From: Liberibacter brunswickensis
GTDB lineage: Bacteria > Pseudomonadota > Alphaproteobacteria > Rhizobiales > Rhizobiaceae
Assembly: GCF_036858155.1 (NCBI RefSeq)
Contig: NZ_JAAEJX010000005.1
Location: 1 to 64,000, forward strand
Reading direction: 5' to 3'
Length of the DNA: 64,000 bases
A program made the position numbers and the translations under genes. This document shows positions 57,313 to 64,000 of the stretch, one piece after another; position 1 is the first letter of the stretch, and each line of letters starts with the position of its first letter. The notes beneath the pieces are model-generated. The model saw only the letters and a program-made list of their open reading frames with translations, was not told the DNA's origin and searched no databases.

Positions 57313-57700
57313 ACAACACCTTTTCTAATATACTATAAAACACATTTTCGCTTGTTTCTTTTCTATGATTATATTTAAAAACAGCTTCCCCTATATATTT
57401 ATCTGTATATTTTTTAGAATAATGATGATGTTGCCCATAATACTGTCTTTTAACTATCGCCCAAAAACTTTCTATTGTATTTGTGTGAACAATACCATTT
57501 ACATATTGTTTGCCACCATGATTAACTTTGCTATGCGATATAAGTTTATTCACTCTGCTATAAACTCTATATTCATCAGTAAAAATCTCAGAATTTTTTA
57601 AATCTACATTCTCTAATATTAGGTTTCTAACATCTTTTTTCTTAAATTCATTACATGGCATTGCAACAACATTACTATCTCTTTCTATTGCGCCAACAAC
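57305..57700 (-). mobile_element. IS1595/ISXO2-type transposase, 3' part only
   Basis: The protein sense starts inside the end of the sahA-like gene (VVGAIERDSNVVAM from about 57700) and continues MPCNEFKKKDVRNLI, IFTDEYRVY (second catalytic Asp), then VNHGGKQYVNGIVHTNTIES (with the catalytic Glu), FWAIVKRQYYGQHHHYSKK, and stops at 57305. The N-terminal zinc ribbon and first Asp are missing, so it cannot transpose. It overlaps the methyltransferase start by 8 nt. IS1595-group elements are known to carry passenger genes. Confidence 0.85.
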
Positions 57701-58907
57701 CAGATGTTCCAGGTGTTTTGTACGTGTAGATCCAGTCTAAACTCTTGTGCAATGGTTTGTTAATCTCTAATCGAAGAAAATAGTTCCTAAAAAAACTAGC
57801 TGGTTTATTCATGTGAAAAAATAGCTGATTTAATCTATTACGACGTTTTATTCTTTTAATTCGTGAAGATCTTATTTGTTGATAGGTATTAATAGCTTTG
57901 GAAATTTTTTCTGTGCTTAGAAGTTGCGATAAAATATAAGCATCTTCTACTGCCATATTAGCTCCTTGAGCAATCAAGGGCAAAAATGTATGTGCCGCAT
58001 CACCAATTAAAACGGTATCTCTATTATTATGCCAAAGATTACATATACATTCAAATAAAGGATAGATATGGGTGTCATTTGTTTTTAAAATGAGATCTAT
58101 TATTTCTTTATGCCAATTTTTTAAATTCTTCAAAAACCATTTTTTATTTTCTGAAATCTTGTTTTCTTTGTCTTGTTTTAAAAAAGAGATATCACTTAGA
58201 GTATTCTTGTCTGTAATGAAAACTATGTTTATCGTATTATCTTCTCGCAATGGATATGTTACTAAATGGGAATTAGATCCGAAAAACACATTTACTGAGT
58301 GACGATCAATGAAATCAGGAGCATCATTTTGTGAAATCAAACAACGCAAGGCAATACTTCCTGAAAATATTATAGGTTGTGTATCTATGTATCTCCGTAT
58401 ATTGGAGTTTAATCCATCCGCGCCTACTATTAGATCAGGTTTTTTATTTTGTATATTTGATATTTTAGTGAAATCTGGATTTGTTACATTGGTTGATAAA
58501 TGCAATTTAACTAAGGATTGTGTTTTGAGATTACTCAAAAGTATTTTATGTAGAGTATCTCTCTTGACTACTCCGTATGCTCCTCCCCAATTATTGCGTG
58601 AGTAATCGCTGCAAGAGAAGCGACTTAATTCTTTAAGGCTAAATCCTGAACGAAAAACAAAATCTTTCGGTTCAATCCAGACATCTTCTAACTGATCTAA
58701 GATACCGATTTTTTTTAGTATTCGTGAAGAATTAGGTGATATTTGTATGCCAAATCCCTTTTCAGACCATTGATCTTTTTTTTCAAGAACACAAGATTGT
58801 ATTCCAAATTTAACAAGAGAATTAGCAAGAGTTAACCCTGATATTCCTGCTCCTACTATTGCTATAAATGGTTTATCTTTTGAGTGATAAAATTTCTTAG
58901 TTGACAT
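57675..58907 (-). CDS. sahA: FAD-dependent monooxygenase, salicylate hydroxylase-like
   Basis: Flavoprotein hydroxylase of the salicylate/3-hydroxybenzoate hydroxylase class; Liberibacter SahA converts salicylate to catechol and dampens plant defence. FAD-binding GAGISG at residues 19-24 and the second FAD motif LIGDAAHTFLPLIAQGANMA near 302 are intact. 410 aa. The last residues, about TPGTSGCWRNRKR, are read from the transposase DNA in another frame, so the natural C-terminus was replaced. The ATG overlaps the upstream zinc-protein stop by 1 nt. Substrate is inferred from family and genus. Confidence 0.85.
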   Translation of the reverse strand: MSTKKFYHSKDKPFIAIVGAGISGLTLANSLVKFGIQSCVLEKKDQWSEKGFGIQISPNSSRILKKIGILDQLEDVWIEPKDFVFRSGFSLKELSRFSCSDYSRNNWGGAYGVVKRDTLHKILLSNLKTQSLVKLHLSTNVTNPDFTKISNIQNKKPDLIVGADGLNSNIRRYIDTQPIIFSGSIALRCLISQNDAPDFIDRHSVNVFFGSNSHLVTYPLREDNTINIVFITDKNTLSDISFLKQDKENKISENKKWFLKNLKNWHKEIIDLILKTNDTHIYPLFECICNLWHNNRDTVLIGDAAHTFLPLIAQGANMAVEDAYILSQLLSTEKISKAINTYQQIRSSRIKRIKRRNRLNQLFFHMNKPASFFRNYFLRLEINKPLHKSLDWIYTYKTPGTSGCWRNRKR

Positions 58908-59143
58908 TAAATGGATATAAAATTCCCTGCCGGAATAGTTTCTTCCGAGTTAAGTGAAGAGTCAAATTGATAAAGTGTTGAACAATAGGGGCAATGTTTT
59001 TTGTCTTCTTTTCCCATATTGATAAAAACATGGGGATGATCCAAGGGAGGAGAGGCTCCCATACACATAAATTTTTTAACTCCTATTTTTATGCTTTTAT
59101 GCCCTTGATCGTTTTTAAAATGAGAAATAGGACTGTGATCCAT
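58907..59143 (-). CDS. NDUFS6-like zinc-finger protein (zf-CHCC)
   Basis: 78 aa with candidate zinc ligands Cys27, His36, Cys51 and Cys54 in KKFMCMGASPPLDHPHVFIN and KHCPYCSTLYQF. This is the pattern of the small zf-CHCC proteins related to complex I subunit NDUFS6. Its stop overlaps the sahA-like ATG (TAATG), so the two are cotranscribed. This pairing of a zf-CHCC protein with a monooxygenase is common in Rhizobiales. Confidence 0.88.
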   Translation of the reverse strand: MDHSPISHFKNDQGHKSIKIGVKKFMCMGASPPLDHPHVFINMGKEDKKHCPYCSTLYQFDSSLNSEETIPAGNFISI

Positions 59144-59282
59144 AGTATTTTTCCTTAATATTTACTATAATACGTTATCAAGAAATTGTATATACAAGGG
59201 TTATCATAAACTTACACTGTTAATATTCTACAGGTAAAGGAAAATAATCAAGTATCTACAATAGAAATTATGAAAGATTTTT

Positions 59283-60068
59283 ATGATGAATAATGTTAAT
59301 TATTTTATCTCGTGGAGAAAATTCAAATTATCATTTTATGATGTAGGTGATAAAAATGATCCAGTTATTTTGTTGATTCATGGATTTACTTCTTCTTTAC
59401 GAATCAATTGGTTGTCTACAGGTTGGATAAAACTATTATGTGATCAGGGTTTTCGGGTTATTGCAATTGATAATTTAGGTCATGGCAAAAGTGATAAACC
59501 ATATGATCGTAATAATTATCGTCTTGTTTTTATGGCGGCAGATGCTGTGTCTCTATTGGATCATTTAAGAATTAGTAAAGCACATGTCATGGGATATTCT
59601 ATGGGATCGCGTATATCATGCTCTATGGCAATATTTTATCCGTCTTATGTAAACTCAATTGTTTTGGGTGGAGTAGGAAGTGGTTTATATGATTCAAAGG
59701 TAATTGATTGGCAGCCTGTAATAGATTCTTTTTCTCTTCCATCTATTGATGATGTACAACATCCTTTGGGTAAAAAGTTTAGAAAATTTGCAGAACTTAA
59801 TCCTGATAACGATCTAAAAACATTATCATCATGTATTTCTATGACTAGAAAATTATTTCATAAAGATGATTTAGGTCGCATTGACGTTCCGGTATTAATT
59901 GCCGTAGGATCTAAAGATGATATAGCAGGTTCTCCACAAGAATTGATGTCATTTATACCGCGCAGTCAATATTTAAATATTTATGATAGAGATCATATGT
60001 TGGCAGTTGGTGATAAGCAATTTAAAGAGGGAGTTGTAGAATTTTATTCAAAAATAAGGCATATATAA
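59283..60068 (+). CDS. Alpha/beta-hydrolase fold protein
   Basis: 261 aa. The oxyanion-hole motif LIHGFTSS comes near residue 37 and the nucleophile elbow GYSMGSRIS near residue 107. The acid Asp is probably in VGSKDDIAGSP and the catalytic His in YDRDHMLAVG near residue 240. It could be an esterase, lactonase or C-C hydrolase; the substrate cannot be told. Divergent from the sahA operon with 139 nt between, so the two share a promoter region. Confidence 0.88.
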   Translation: MMNNVNYFISWRKFKLSFYDVGDKNDPVILLIHGFTSSLRINWLSTGWIKLLCDQGFRVIAIDNLGHGKSDKPYDRNNYRLVFMAADAVSLLDHLRISKAHVMGYSMGSRISCSMAIFYPSYVNSIVLGGVGSGLYDSKVIDWQPVIDSFSLPSIDDVQHPLGKKFRKFAELNPDNDLKTLSSCISMTRKLFHKDDLGRIDVPVLIAVGSKDDIAGSPQELMSFIPRSQYLNIYDRDHMLAVGDKQFKEGVVEFYSKIRHI

Positions 60069-60265
60069 TTAGGTATATCGTTTTTTACTACTAAATGTTG
60101 TTTTTTTGTTTTTGTTAAATGACTTATTAAAAAATACTGATAAGGATATTATTTATGTTGTATTGTTTCGATATTCTGCATTCAACATCTCGATTAGTAT
60201 AATTAATTATCGTATGATTATTATGATAGTGATTTGAGGAAAAAATATTTGAAATGGAGACGTAA

Positions 60266-60469
60266 ATGATTTCTGCTGAGATTAAAAAACTAGAGAAATA
60301 TCTTCAAAAGATGTTTGGATCTAGTATTTCTGTAAAGTCACGTACTAATCAATCGGATTCATTAGAAGTTTTTATGAATTCGGAATTTATTGGACTCATT
60401 TATCGTAACGATGATGAAGGAGAGATGTCATATCATTTTGATATGTCTATTCTAGAAGATGATCTTTGA
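60266..60469 (+). CDS. DUF3126 family protein
   Basis: 67 aa, reading MISAEIKKLEKYLQKMFGSS to the end MSILEDDL. This is the short alphaproteobacterial DUF3126 family: an N-terminal helix, a small sheet (SLEVFMNSEFIGLIYRNDD) and an acidic tail. GGAG precedes the ATG. Function unknown. It is often near clpS or hydrolase genes in this group. Confidence 0.82.
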   Translation: MISAEIKKLEKYLQKMFGSSISVKSRTNQSDSLEVFMNSEFIGLIYRNDDEGEMSYHFDMSILEDDL

Positions 60470-60628
60470 TTTTTATTAATTGCTTAGTTGAAATATTTTG
60501 TTAGAAATTACTGCATAGTAATGATTTATAGAAAACAAAAATGTGTTTTTTTTTGTGAATGATTAATAGATTTATATATCTTTTTGACACTGGTTTTGGT
60601 TATCATTGGATAAAGAAAGATTGGATTC

Positions 60629-60997
60629 GTGGAATTAGTATCTCTTGTTTTTATGTTTGAAAACTATATGTGTAAAAAAGAGACTTCGGGAATTGATGAT
60701 TGTTTGAATACTAAGGCTAAGGCAAAAGTTGTTTCTAAAGTTCAGGTTCCGAAACTATATAGGGTTTTGCTTATCAATGATGATTATACTCCCATGGATT
60801 TTGTTATTCATGTTTTGCAAAGTTTTTTTCACAAAGACCGTGAGAGTGCTGAGTTCATTATGTTAAAAGTTCATCGTCAAGGGATTGGTGAATGTGGTGT
60901 TTATTCGTATGAAGTTGCTGAGATGAAAGTAAACCAAGTGATGAATCATTCTAGACAAAACCAGTATCCTTTGCAATGTATTATGGAACAGAAGTAA
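60629..60997 (+). CDS. clpS: ClpS adaptor of ClpAP
   Basis: ClpS delivers N-end-rule substrates to ClpA. The core reads YRVLLINDDYTPMDFVIHVL with the NDDYTPM substrate-binding loop, then FHKDRESAEFIMLKVHRQG and GECGVYSYEVAEMKV. It is 122 aa if GTG 60629 is used, which has GGA nearby; ATG 60653 or 60668 would shorten the disordered N-terminus. It is 11 nt before clpA, so the pair is an operon. Confidence 0.93.
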   Translation: MELVSLVFMFENYMCKKETSGIDDCLNTKAKAKVVSKVQVPKLYRVLLINDDYTPMDFVIHVLQSFFHKDRESAEFIMLKVHRQGIGECGVYSYEVAEMKVNQVMNHSRQNQYPLQCIMEQK

Positions 60998-61008
60998 AGG
61001 ATTAAATC

Positions 61009-63381
61009 TTGTCTTTTTTTTCAGAAAATCTTGAAAAAGTTTTGCACCAAGCATTGGTTTTAGCCAATGAGAGAAATAATGAATACGCAACTTTAGAACA
61101 TTTGTTGTTAGCTTTAATCGATGATTCAGATGCATCAGAAGTAATGGCTTCTTGTAATGTTGATCTCAAAGTACTAAAAGATGACTTGATTAATTACATA
61201 GACAATGATCGCTCTAATAAATTGAAAGATGGTTTTCGTGTAGAGTGCAAGCCTACTGCTAGTTTTCAAAGAGTTGTTCAGCGAGCTGTTCTTCATGTTC
61301 AGTCTATAGGTAAGAATATTGTTACAGGTGCTAATATTTTAGTTGCACTTTTCTCTGAACCAGATAGTCATGCTACGTATTTCTTACAAGAACAAGAAAT
61401 GACTTTGTACGATGCTGTTAATTTTATTTCTCACGGTGTAAGCAAAAGAAGAGAGTTCACAAATTTTCAATCTTCCTTGAACATAAATAGTTCTAATTCA
61501 GGGAGTGAAGGCTTTGTCAATGATTCTAAATTTCAATCAGAATCCGATCGTTTCCCAGCTTTAAGTGCTTACTGTGTAGATTTAACAGAAATAGCTAAAA
61601 AGGGTAAAGTAGACGTTCTTATTGGTCGGCGTTATGAGATTAATCGAACTATACAGATACTCTGTCGTCGTTCAAAAAGCAATCCGTTGTATGTTGGTGA
61701 TCCCGGAGTTGGTAAAACAGCCATAGCTCAAGGATTTGCCAAGCAAATCGTAGATGGTCTAGTTCCAGATTCCTTATTAGGTGCGAGGATTTTCTCATTA
61801 GACATAGGGAATCTTATTGCTGGTACGCGTTATAGAGGTGATTTTGAAGAGCGTATCAAAAAAATCGTCAAAGAAATTGAATCTTGTACTAATGCTATTC
61901 TTTATATTGATGAAATACATACGCTTGTTGGAGCAGGTTCTGCTACTGGAATTTCTATAGATGCTTCAAACCTTTTAAAGCCTGCTCTATCTTCTGGTAT
62001 TTTGCGTTGTATAGGAGCTACTACTTATAGTGAATATCGTCAGTTTTTTGAGAAAGACAAAGCTTTGGTTCGTCGTTTCCAGAAAATTGATGTTGACGAG
62101 CCATCAGTTGAAGATGCTATTGAGATTATAAAGGGAATTAAACCTTATTTTGAAGAACATCATCAGTTAAGATACTCTAAGGAAGCAATCAAAGCAGCAG
62201 TTGAATTATCAATAAGGCATTTTTCTTCTCGTAAACTTCCTGACAAAGCTATAGATGTAATTGATGAAGCTGGTGCTTCTCAGATATTGCAACCTGTATC
62301 AAAAAGAAGAAAATTTATCACTGAAAAGGATATTAAAAGAACTATTGCATCAATGAGTCGTAGTATCAATACAACGAATGTTTCTAATGATGATGATTCC
62401 GTATTAATTAATTTAGAAAGTAATCTAGAAAGAGTTATTTATGGTCAGACAGCAGCAATTAAAAAACTTGTCTGTTCTATTAAAGTAGCTAGAGCAGGTC
62501 TTTCTAATCCAAATAAACCAATTGGTTGTTATATATTTTCTGGCCCTACAGGTGTTGGAAAAACAGAAATAAGCAAACAATTAGCATTTTGTTTAGGCAT
62601 AAAGCTTTTGCGATTTGATATGTCTGAGTATATGGAACGTCATGCTGTTTCCCGTTTAATAGGTGCTCCTCCTGGTTATGTGGGCTTCGATCAAGGAGGA
62701 ATTTTAGCTGATTCTGTTGATCAAAATCCTTATAGTGTTGTTTTATTAGATGAAATTGAAAAATCTCATCCCGATGTTGTGAATATTTTATTGCAGATTA
62801 TGGACAATGGCATGTTAACTGATCAGAGTGGGAGAAATATTAGTTTTCGTAATGTTATTTTGATTATGACTACTAATGCTGGTGCTTTGGAAATGTCTAG
62901 ATCAAGGATAGGTTTTGGTTCGTCAGATAATGATGATGCTGATAAAGAGGCTTTAAGAAATTTTTTCTCTCCGGAATTTTTAAATCGTCTAGATGCTGTT
63001 ATTCCTTTTTCTGCATTATCTCCGGATATTATTCGTCAAGTAGTTCATAAGTTTATAATGCAGTTAGAGTGCCAGTTACAGGAAAAAGGCATTACATTTA
63101 ATTTTTCAGAAGAGGTTATTAATTGGCTTGTTAAACATGGTTATGATGTAAAAATGGGTGCACGTCCTTTAGAGAGGATTATTAAAGAGTATATTAAGAT
63201 ACCTCTAGCCGATGAGATTCTTTTTGGAAAACTTAAAAAAGGCGGTGGTATTGTTCAAGTTTTCTTAAATCCTAATAAGAATGCTTCATCTCCTATTTGT
63301 TTTGAAATTGAACATTCTGCTAATGCTTCTATGGAAACAGAAGATATTAGGAATGATATAGATCCTTTGAGCATTGTATAA
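61009..63381 (+). CDS. clpA: ClpA ATPase subunit of ClpAP protease
   Basis: Unfoldase that feeds proteins into ClpP. An N-domain of about 150 aa is followed by two AAA+ modules: Walker A GDPGVGKTAIAQG near residue 229 with Walker B AILYIDEIH, and GPTGVGKTEISKQ near residue 511 with VVLLDEIEKSH. The C-terminal arginine finger and D2 domain are intact. It has no ClpB-style middle coiled coil and sits behind clpS, so it is ClpA. 790 aa. Confidence 0.97.
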   Translation: MSFFSENLEKVLHQALVLANERNNEYATLEHLLLALIDDSDASEVMASCNVDLKVLKDDLINYIDNDRSNKLKDGFRVECKPTASFQRVVQRAVLHVQSIGKNIVTGANILVALFSEPDSHATYFLQEQEMTLYDAVNFISHGVSKRREFTNFQSSLNINSSNSGSEGFVNDSKFQSESDRFPALSAYCVDLTEIAKKGKVDVLIGRRYEINRTIQILCRRSKSNPLYVGDPGVGKTAIAQGFAKQIVDGLVPDSLLGARIFSLDIGNLIAGTRYRGDFEERIKKIVKEIESCTNAILYIDEIHTLVGAGSATGISIDASNLLKPALSSGILRCIGATTYSEYRQFFEKDKALVRRFQKIDVDEPSVEDAIEIIKGIKPYFEEHHQLRYSKEAIKAAVELSIRHFSSRKLPDKAIDVIDEAGASQILQPVSKRRKFITEKDIKRTIASMSRSINTTNVSNDDDSVLINLESNLERVIYGQTAAIKKLVCSIKVARAGLSNPNKPIGCYIFSGPTGVGKTEISKQLAFCLGIKLLRFDMSEYMERHAVSRLIGAPPGYVGFDQGGILADSVDQNPYSVVLLDEIEKSHPDVVNILLQIMDNGMLTDQSGRNISFRNVILIMTTNAGALEMSRSRIGFGSSDNDDADKEALRNFFSPEFLNRLDAVIPFSALSPDIIRQVVHKFIMQLECQLQEKGITFNFSEEVINWLVKHGYDVKMGARPLERIIKEYIKIPLADEILFGKLKKGGGIVQVFLNPNKNASSPICFEIEHSANASMETEDIRNDIDPLSIV

Positions 63382-63477
63382 TACAATTTTATACAAAGAT
63401 AGATTTTGTTGTATCATTTAGTATTTTCAACTTTTTGTATTATGATTTACTATGAGTTCGTGTTTTTTTTAGTAATT

Positions 63478-64000
63478 ATGTTGAATTTTTTCAAAAAAAA
63501 TACTGATATAAAAAATAGAACTTTTTCTAGAGATTCTCTTTTTGTATTACATAACTTGCGGGATATAGATTATAATCGTTATTTGGCTTGTTTGCTTTCT
63601 CCGTCAAAATATCGTATTTTGCTAGCTTTTCTATATAATTTTAATGCAGAGTTGATGAACTTGCGATATGTGTCTAACAACCCAATAGTTGTAGACATTC
63701 GTTTACAATGGTGGAAAGATATTTTTGAATCATCTAAAGAAGATACTCTTCCTGACAGTATATCTCCTTTTGCTGTAGAATTATTATCTATTATTCGACA
63801 GTATAATATTCCATATTGGTTATTCCTTGATATGGTTGAAGCTCATTTTTTTGATCCATTTAGTGGTTCAATTTTTGATTGTAAAAAATTTGAAATTTAT
63901 TCATTTAAAATTGCATCTCATCTTATTTATATAGCTGCGATGATATTGGATTGTAAGGATTGTTCATCTTTTCTTAGCGTTATTAAACATGCAGGAATAG
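63478..64000 (+). CDS. Squalene/phytoene synthase family protein (partial, 5' end)
   Basis: The frame opens at ATG 63478 and is still open at the window edge, covering about 174 residues. The part RDIDYNRYLACLLSPSKYRI, then FNAELMNLRYVSNNP and IRLQWWKDIFESS, matches the alphaproteobacterial members of the squalene/phytoene synthase fold (related to mitochondrial NDUFAF6, a complex I assembly factor). The DxxxD prenyl-synthase motifs are not clear. Real hydroxylation or synthase activity is doubtful; a complex I assembly role is likely. Confidence 0.8.
   Translation, partial: MLNFFKKNTDIKNRTFSRDSLFVLHNLRDIDYNRYLACLLSPSKYRILLAFLYNFNAELMNLRYVSNNPIVVDIRLQWWKDIFESSKEDTLPDSISPFAVELLSIIRQYNIPYWLFLDMVEAHFFDPFSGSIFDCKKFEIYSFKIASHLIYIAAMILDCKDCSSFLSVIKHAGI

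Noticed and set aside
63381..63420. Terminator after clpA (ATACAA ... TTGTAT)
   Set aside because: The stem is 6 bp with a variable loop and no T run, so it is not better than chance in this AT-rich DNA.

Overview
The window comes from a very AT-rich, reduced alphaproteobacterial genome. The best fit is a 'Candidatus Liberibacter' species, the psyllid-borne, phloem-limited Rhizobiales. Evidence: rhizobial versions of NusG, L7/L12, RpoB, RpoC and PopZ; a rhizobial-type aapJQMP amino-acid importer; accessory complex I proteins (NDUFS4- and NDUFS6-like) typical of alphaproteobacteria; a salicylate-hydroxylase-like monooxygenase (Liberibacter SahA); and abundant prophage decay. Species cannot be fixed from sequence alone.

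Layout. 1-11854: end of tuf, tRNA-Trp, then the secE-nusG-rplKAJL-rpoBC operon. 11855-12950: 1.1 kb without genes, where many alphaproteobacteria continue with rpsL-rpsG-fusA. 12951-21536: malic enzyme, an M3 oligopeptidase, a degenerate NtrC-class regulator and an MsbA-type ABC exporter. 21537-24142: prophage remnant with small broken genes, a tRNA-Trp pseudogene, a small lipoprotein and an intact tandem-HTH repressor. 24150-31076: dTDP-rhamnose pathway (rfbCBDA) flanked by a two-domain glycosyltransferase and a RgpF-like protein, a surface-polysaccharide locus. 31560-45822: housekeeping genes (YbaL-type antiporter, SecDF, murA, hisS, an outer-membrane efflux lipoprotein, popZ, valS) with tRNA-Thr and tRNA-Cys. 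45823-49810: second prophage graveyard, with a broken copy of the same repressor, collapsed small genes and a membrane-protein gene frameshifted at a tetranucleotide repeat. 49997-54969: tRNA-Arg, tRNA-Pro, an NDUFS4-like protein and the aap operon. 55634-57700: a restriction endonuclease, a C5 DNA methyltransferase and the 3' part of an IS1595/ISXO2-type transposase, joined directly to the 3' end of the sahA-like gene. 57675-64000: sahA-like gene, NDUFS6-like zinc protein, alpha/beta hydrolase, DUF3126 protein, clpS, clpA and the start of a squalene/phytoene-synthase-family gene.

The genes describe a host-dependent bacterium that keeps transcription, translation, envelope and protein-quality functions, imports amino acids, can run malate to pyruvate, and may blunt plant salicylate defence. 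The most unusual parts are: (1) the transposase/methyltransferase/endonuclease unit fused to the end of sahA; (2) two copies of a tandem-HTH phage repressor, each with a palindrome filling the -35/-10 spacer of its own promoter; (3) simple-repeat tracts in coding sequence, namely ten Gs in secDF and a TCTA repeat in the 49360-49810 gene.
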